This document shows positions 63,753-64,000 of a stretch of 64,000 nt of DNA, piece by piece. The position numbers were made by a program, and so were the translations under genes. The stretch spans positions 184,688 through 248,687 of the forward strand of contig JAPFDX010000034.1 of assembly GCA_026168605.1 (NCBI GenBank), in the 5' to 3' direction. A model generated the notes under the pieces. It saw only the letters and a program-made list of their open reading frames with translations. It searched no databases and had not been told where the DNA came from. This stretch comes from Roseburia sp. Lineage in GTDB: Bacteria; Bacillota; Clostridia; Lachnospirales; Lachnospiraceae. The number at the start of each line of letters is the position of its first letter. The stretch's first letter is position 1.

Positions 63753-64000
63753 TTAGTATCGGTACTTGTCTAATACAGATGAAGATATACCAATGTCTGA
63801 TAGAATATTCTCTAAATCATCTGGACACTCTTCTCTGGTGTATAGGTCAATAATTAGCTCGGTGTGATTCTTCAAAAGATAATTAAGAACATTTACATAA
63901 TCTTTTTGTGATTCCACTTCCACTTCTTCATCTACATCTTCTTCTGAATACATTAGTTCTATATTTAACTCATTATTTTTACACCATAACGATGTAACAC
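63753..64000 (-). CDS. acidic phage protein, 5' end outside the window
   Basis: At least 82 residues; the frame is open to the right edge. An internal ATG at 63953 lacks a ribosome site, so the real start is probably beyond 64000. Very acidic middle (EEDVDEEVEVE) and a helical end; no family recognised. Confidence 0.5.
   Translation of the reverse strand, partial: VTSLWCKNNELNIELMYSEEDVDEEVEVESQKDYVNVLNYLLKNHTELIIDLYTREECPDDLENILSDIGISSSVLDKYRY

Overview
The window looks like a chromosome segment of a Gram-positive anaerobe of the Clostridia, most likely a Lachnospiraceae gut commensal. The reasons are strong AGGAGG-type ribosome sites with occasional TTG/GTG starts, class III anaerobic ribonucleotide reductase genes, a Gram-positive-style Tad/Flp pilus locus without a secretin, large fused PurL, and a glycan-foraging operon of the LacI / sugar ABC / glycosidase type. 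No species can be fixed from the sequence alone.

Layout. (1) About 0.4-9.6 kb, minus strand: a Tad-like pilus operon read from 9592 leftwards (TadZ/CpaE-like, Flp-like peptide, TadA ATPase, one protein with two TadB/TadC-like halves, then a string of small pilin-like membrane proteins), followed by an SH3 lipoprotein and a large secreted adhesin-like protein. (2) 9.9-11.7 kb, plus strand: DegV and a YhfC-type membrane protease. (3) 11.7-14.1 kb: purC-purB, then a region with a probable small RNA gene on the plus strand. (4) 14.5-19.6 kb: lower glycolysis, gap, then pgk-tpiA-gpmI, with an unusual set of hairpins between gap and pgk. (5) 19.6-28.3 kb: repeat-rich spacer, a PHP phosphatase, a small P-loop kinase, a PurF-like protein without its catalytic Cys, fused PurL, and a LysR regulator whose promoter lies on a perfect dyad. 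(6) 28.3-36.2 kb: nuclease-helicase fusion, His-less HPr-like protein, cysteine desulfurase, SpoVB/MATE-type flippase, small cytosolic protein, cold-shock protein, SleB-type hydrolase. (7) 36.5-48.2 kb: one operon for N-glycan-type mannose/GlcNAc saccharides (two permeases, binding protein, GH130, GH38, GH20, ROK kinase) with a divergent LacI regulator; then a solitary tRNA-Gly(CCC). (8) 48.4-53.2 kb: a two-component system and a FtsX/MacB-type ABC transporter. (9) From about 53.3 kb to the right edge: the left end of an AT-rich prophage or integrative element with integrase next to a tRNA-like 3' remnant, then a nucleotide-metabolism module (membrane-anchored dUTPase, NrdG, NrdD, NAD-dependent ligase, deoxyribosyltransferase-like, guanylate-kinase-like, possible ThyX-like protein, His-less HPr-like protein). 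It continues beyond 64000.

Scattered through the spacers is a family of roughly 270-310 bp elements, each of which is almost entirely one long imperfect inverted repeat (61-369, 26960-27233, 34253-34541, with a short relative at 19697-19789). This element family, the five-gene set of pilin-like peptides with a shared N-terminus, the PurF without a nucleophile, the pair of His-less HPr proteins (one chromosomal, one in the prophage) and the putative RNA at 14284-14431 are the observations most worth pursuing.
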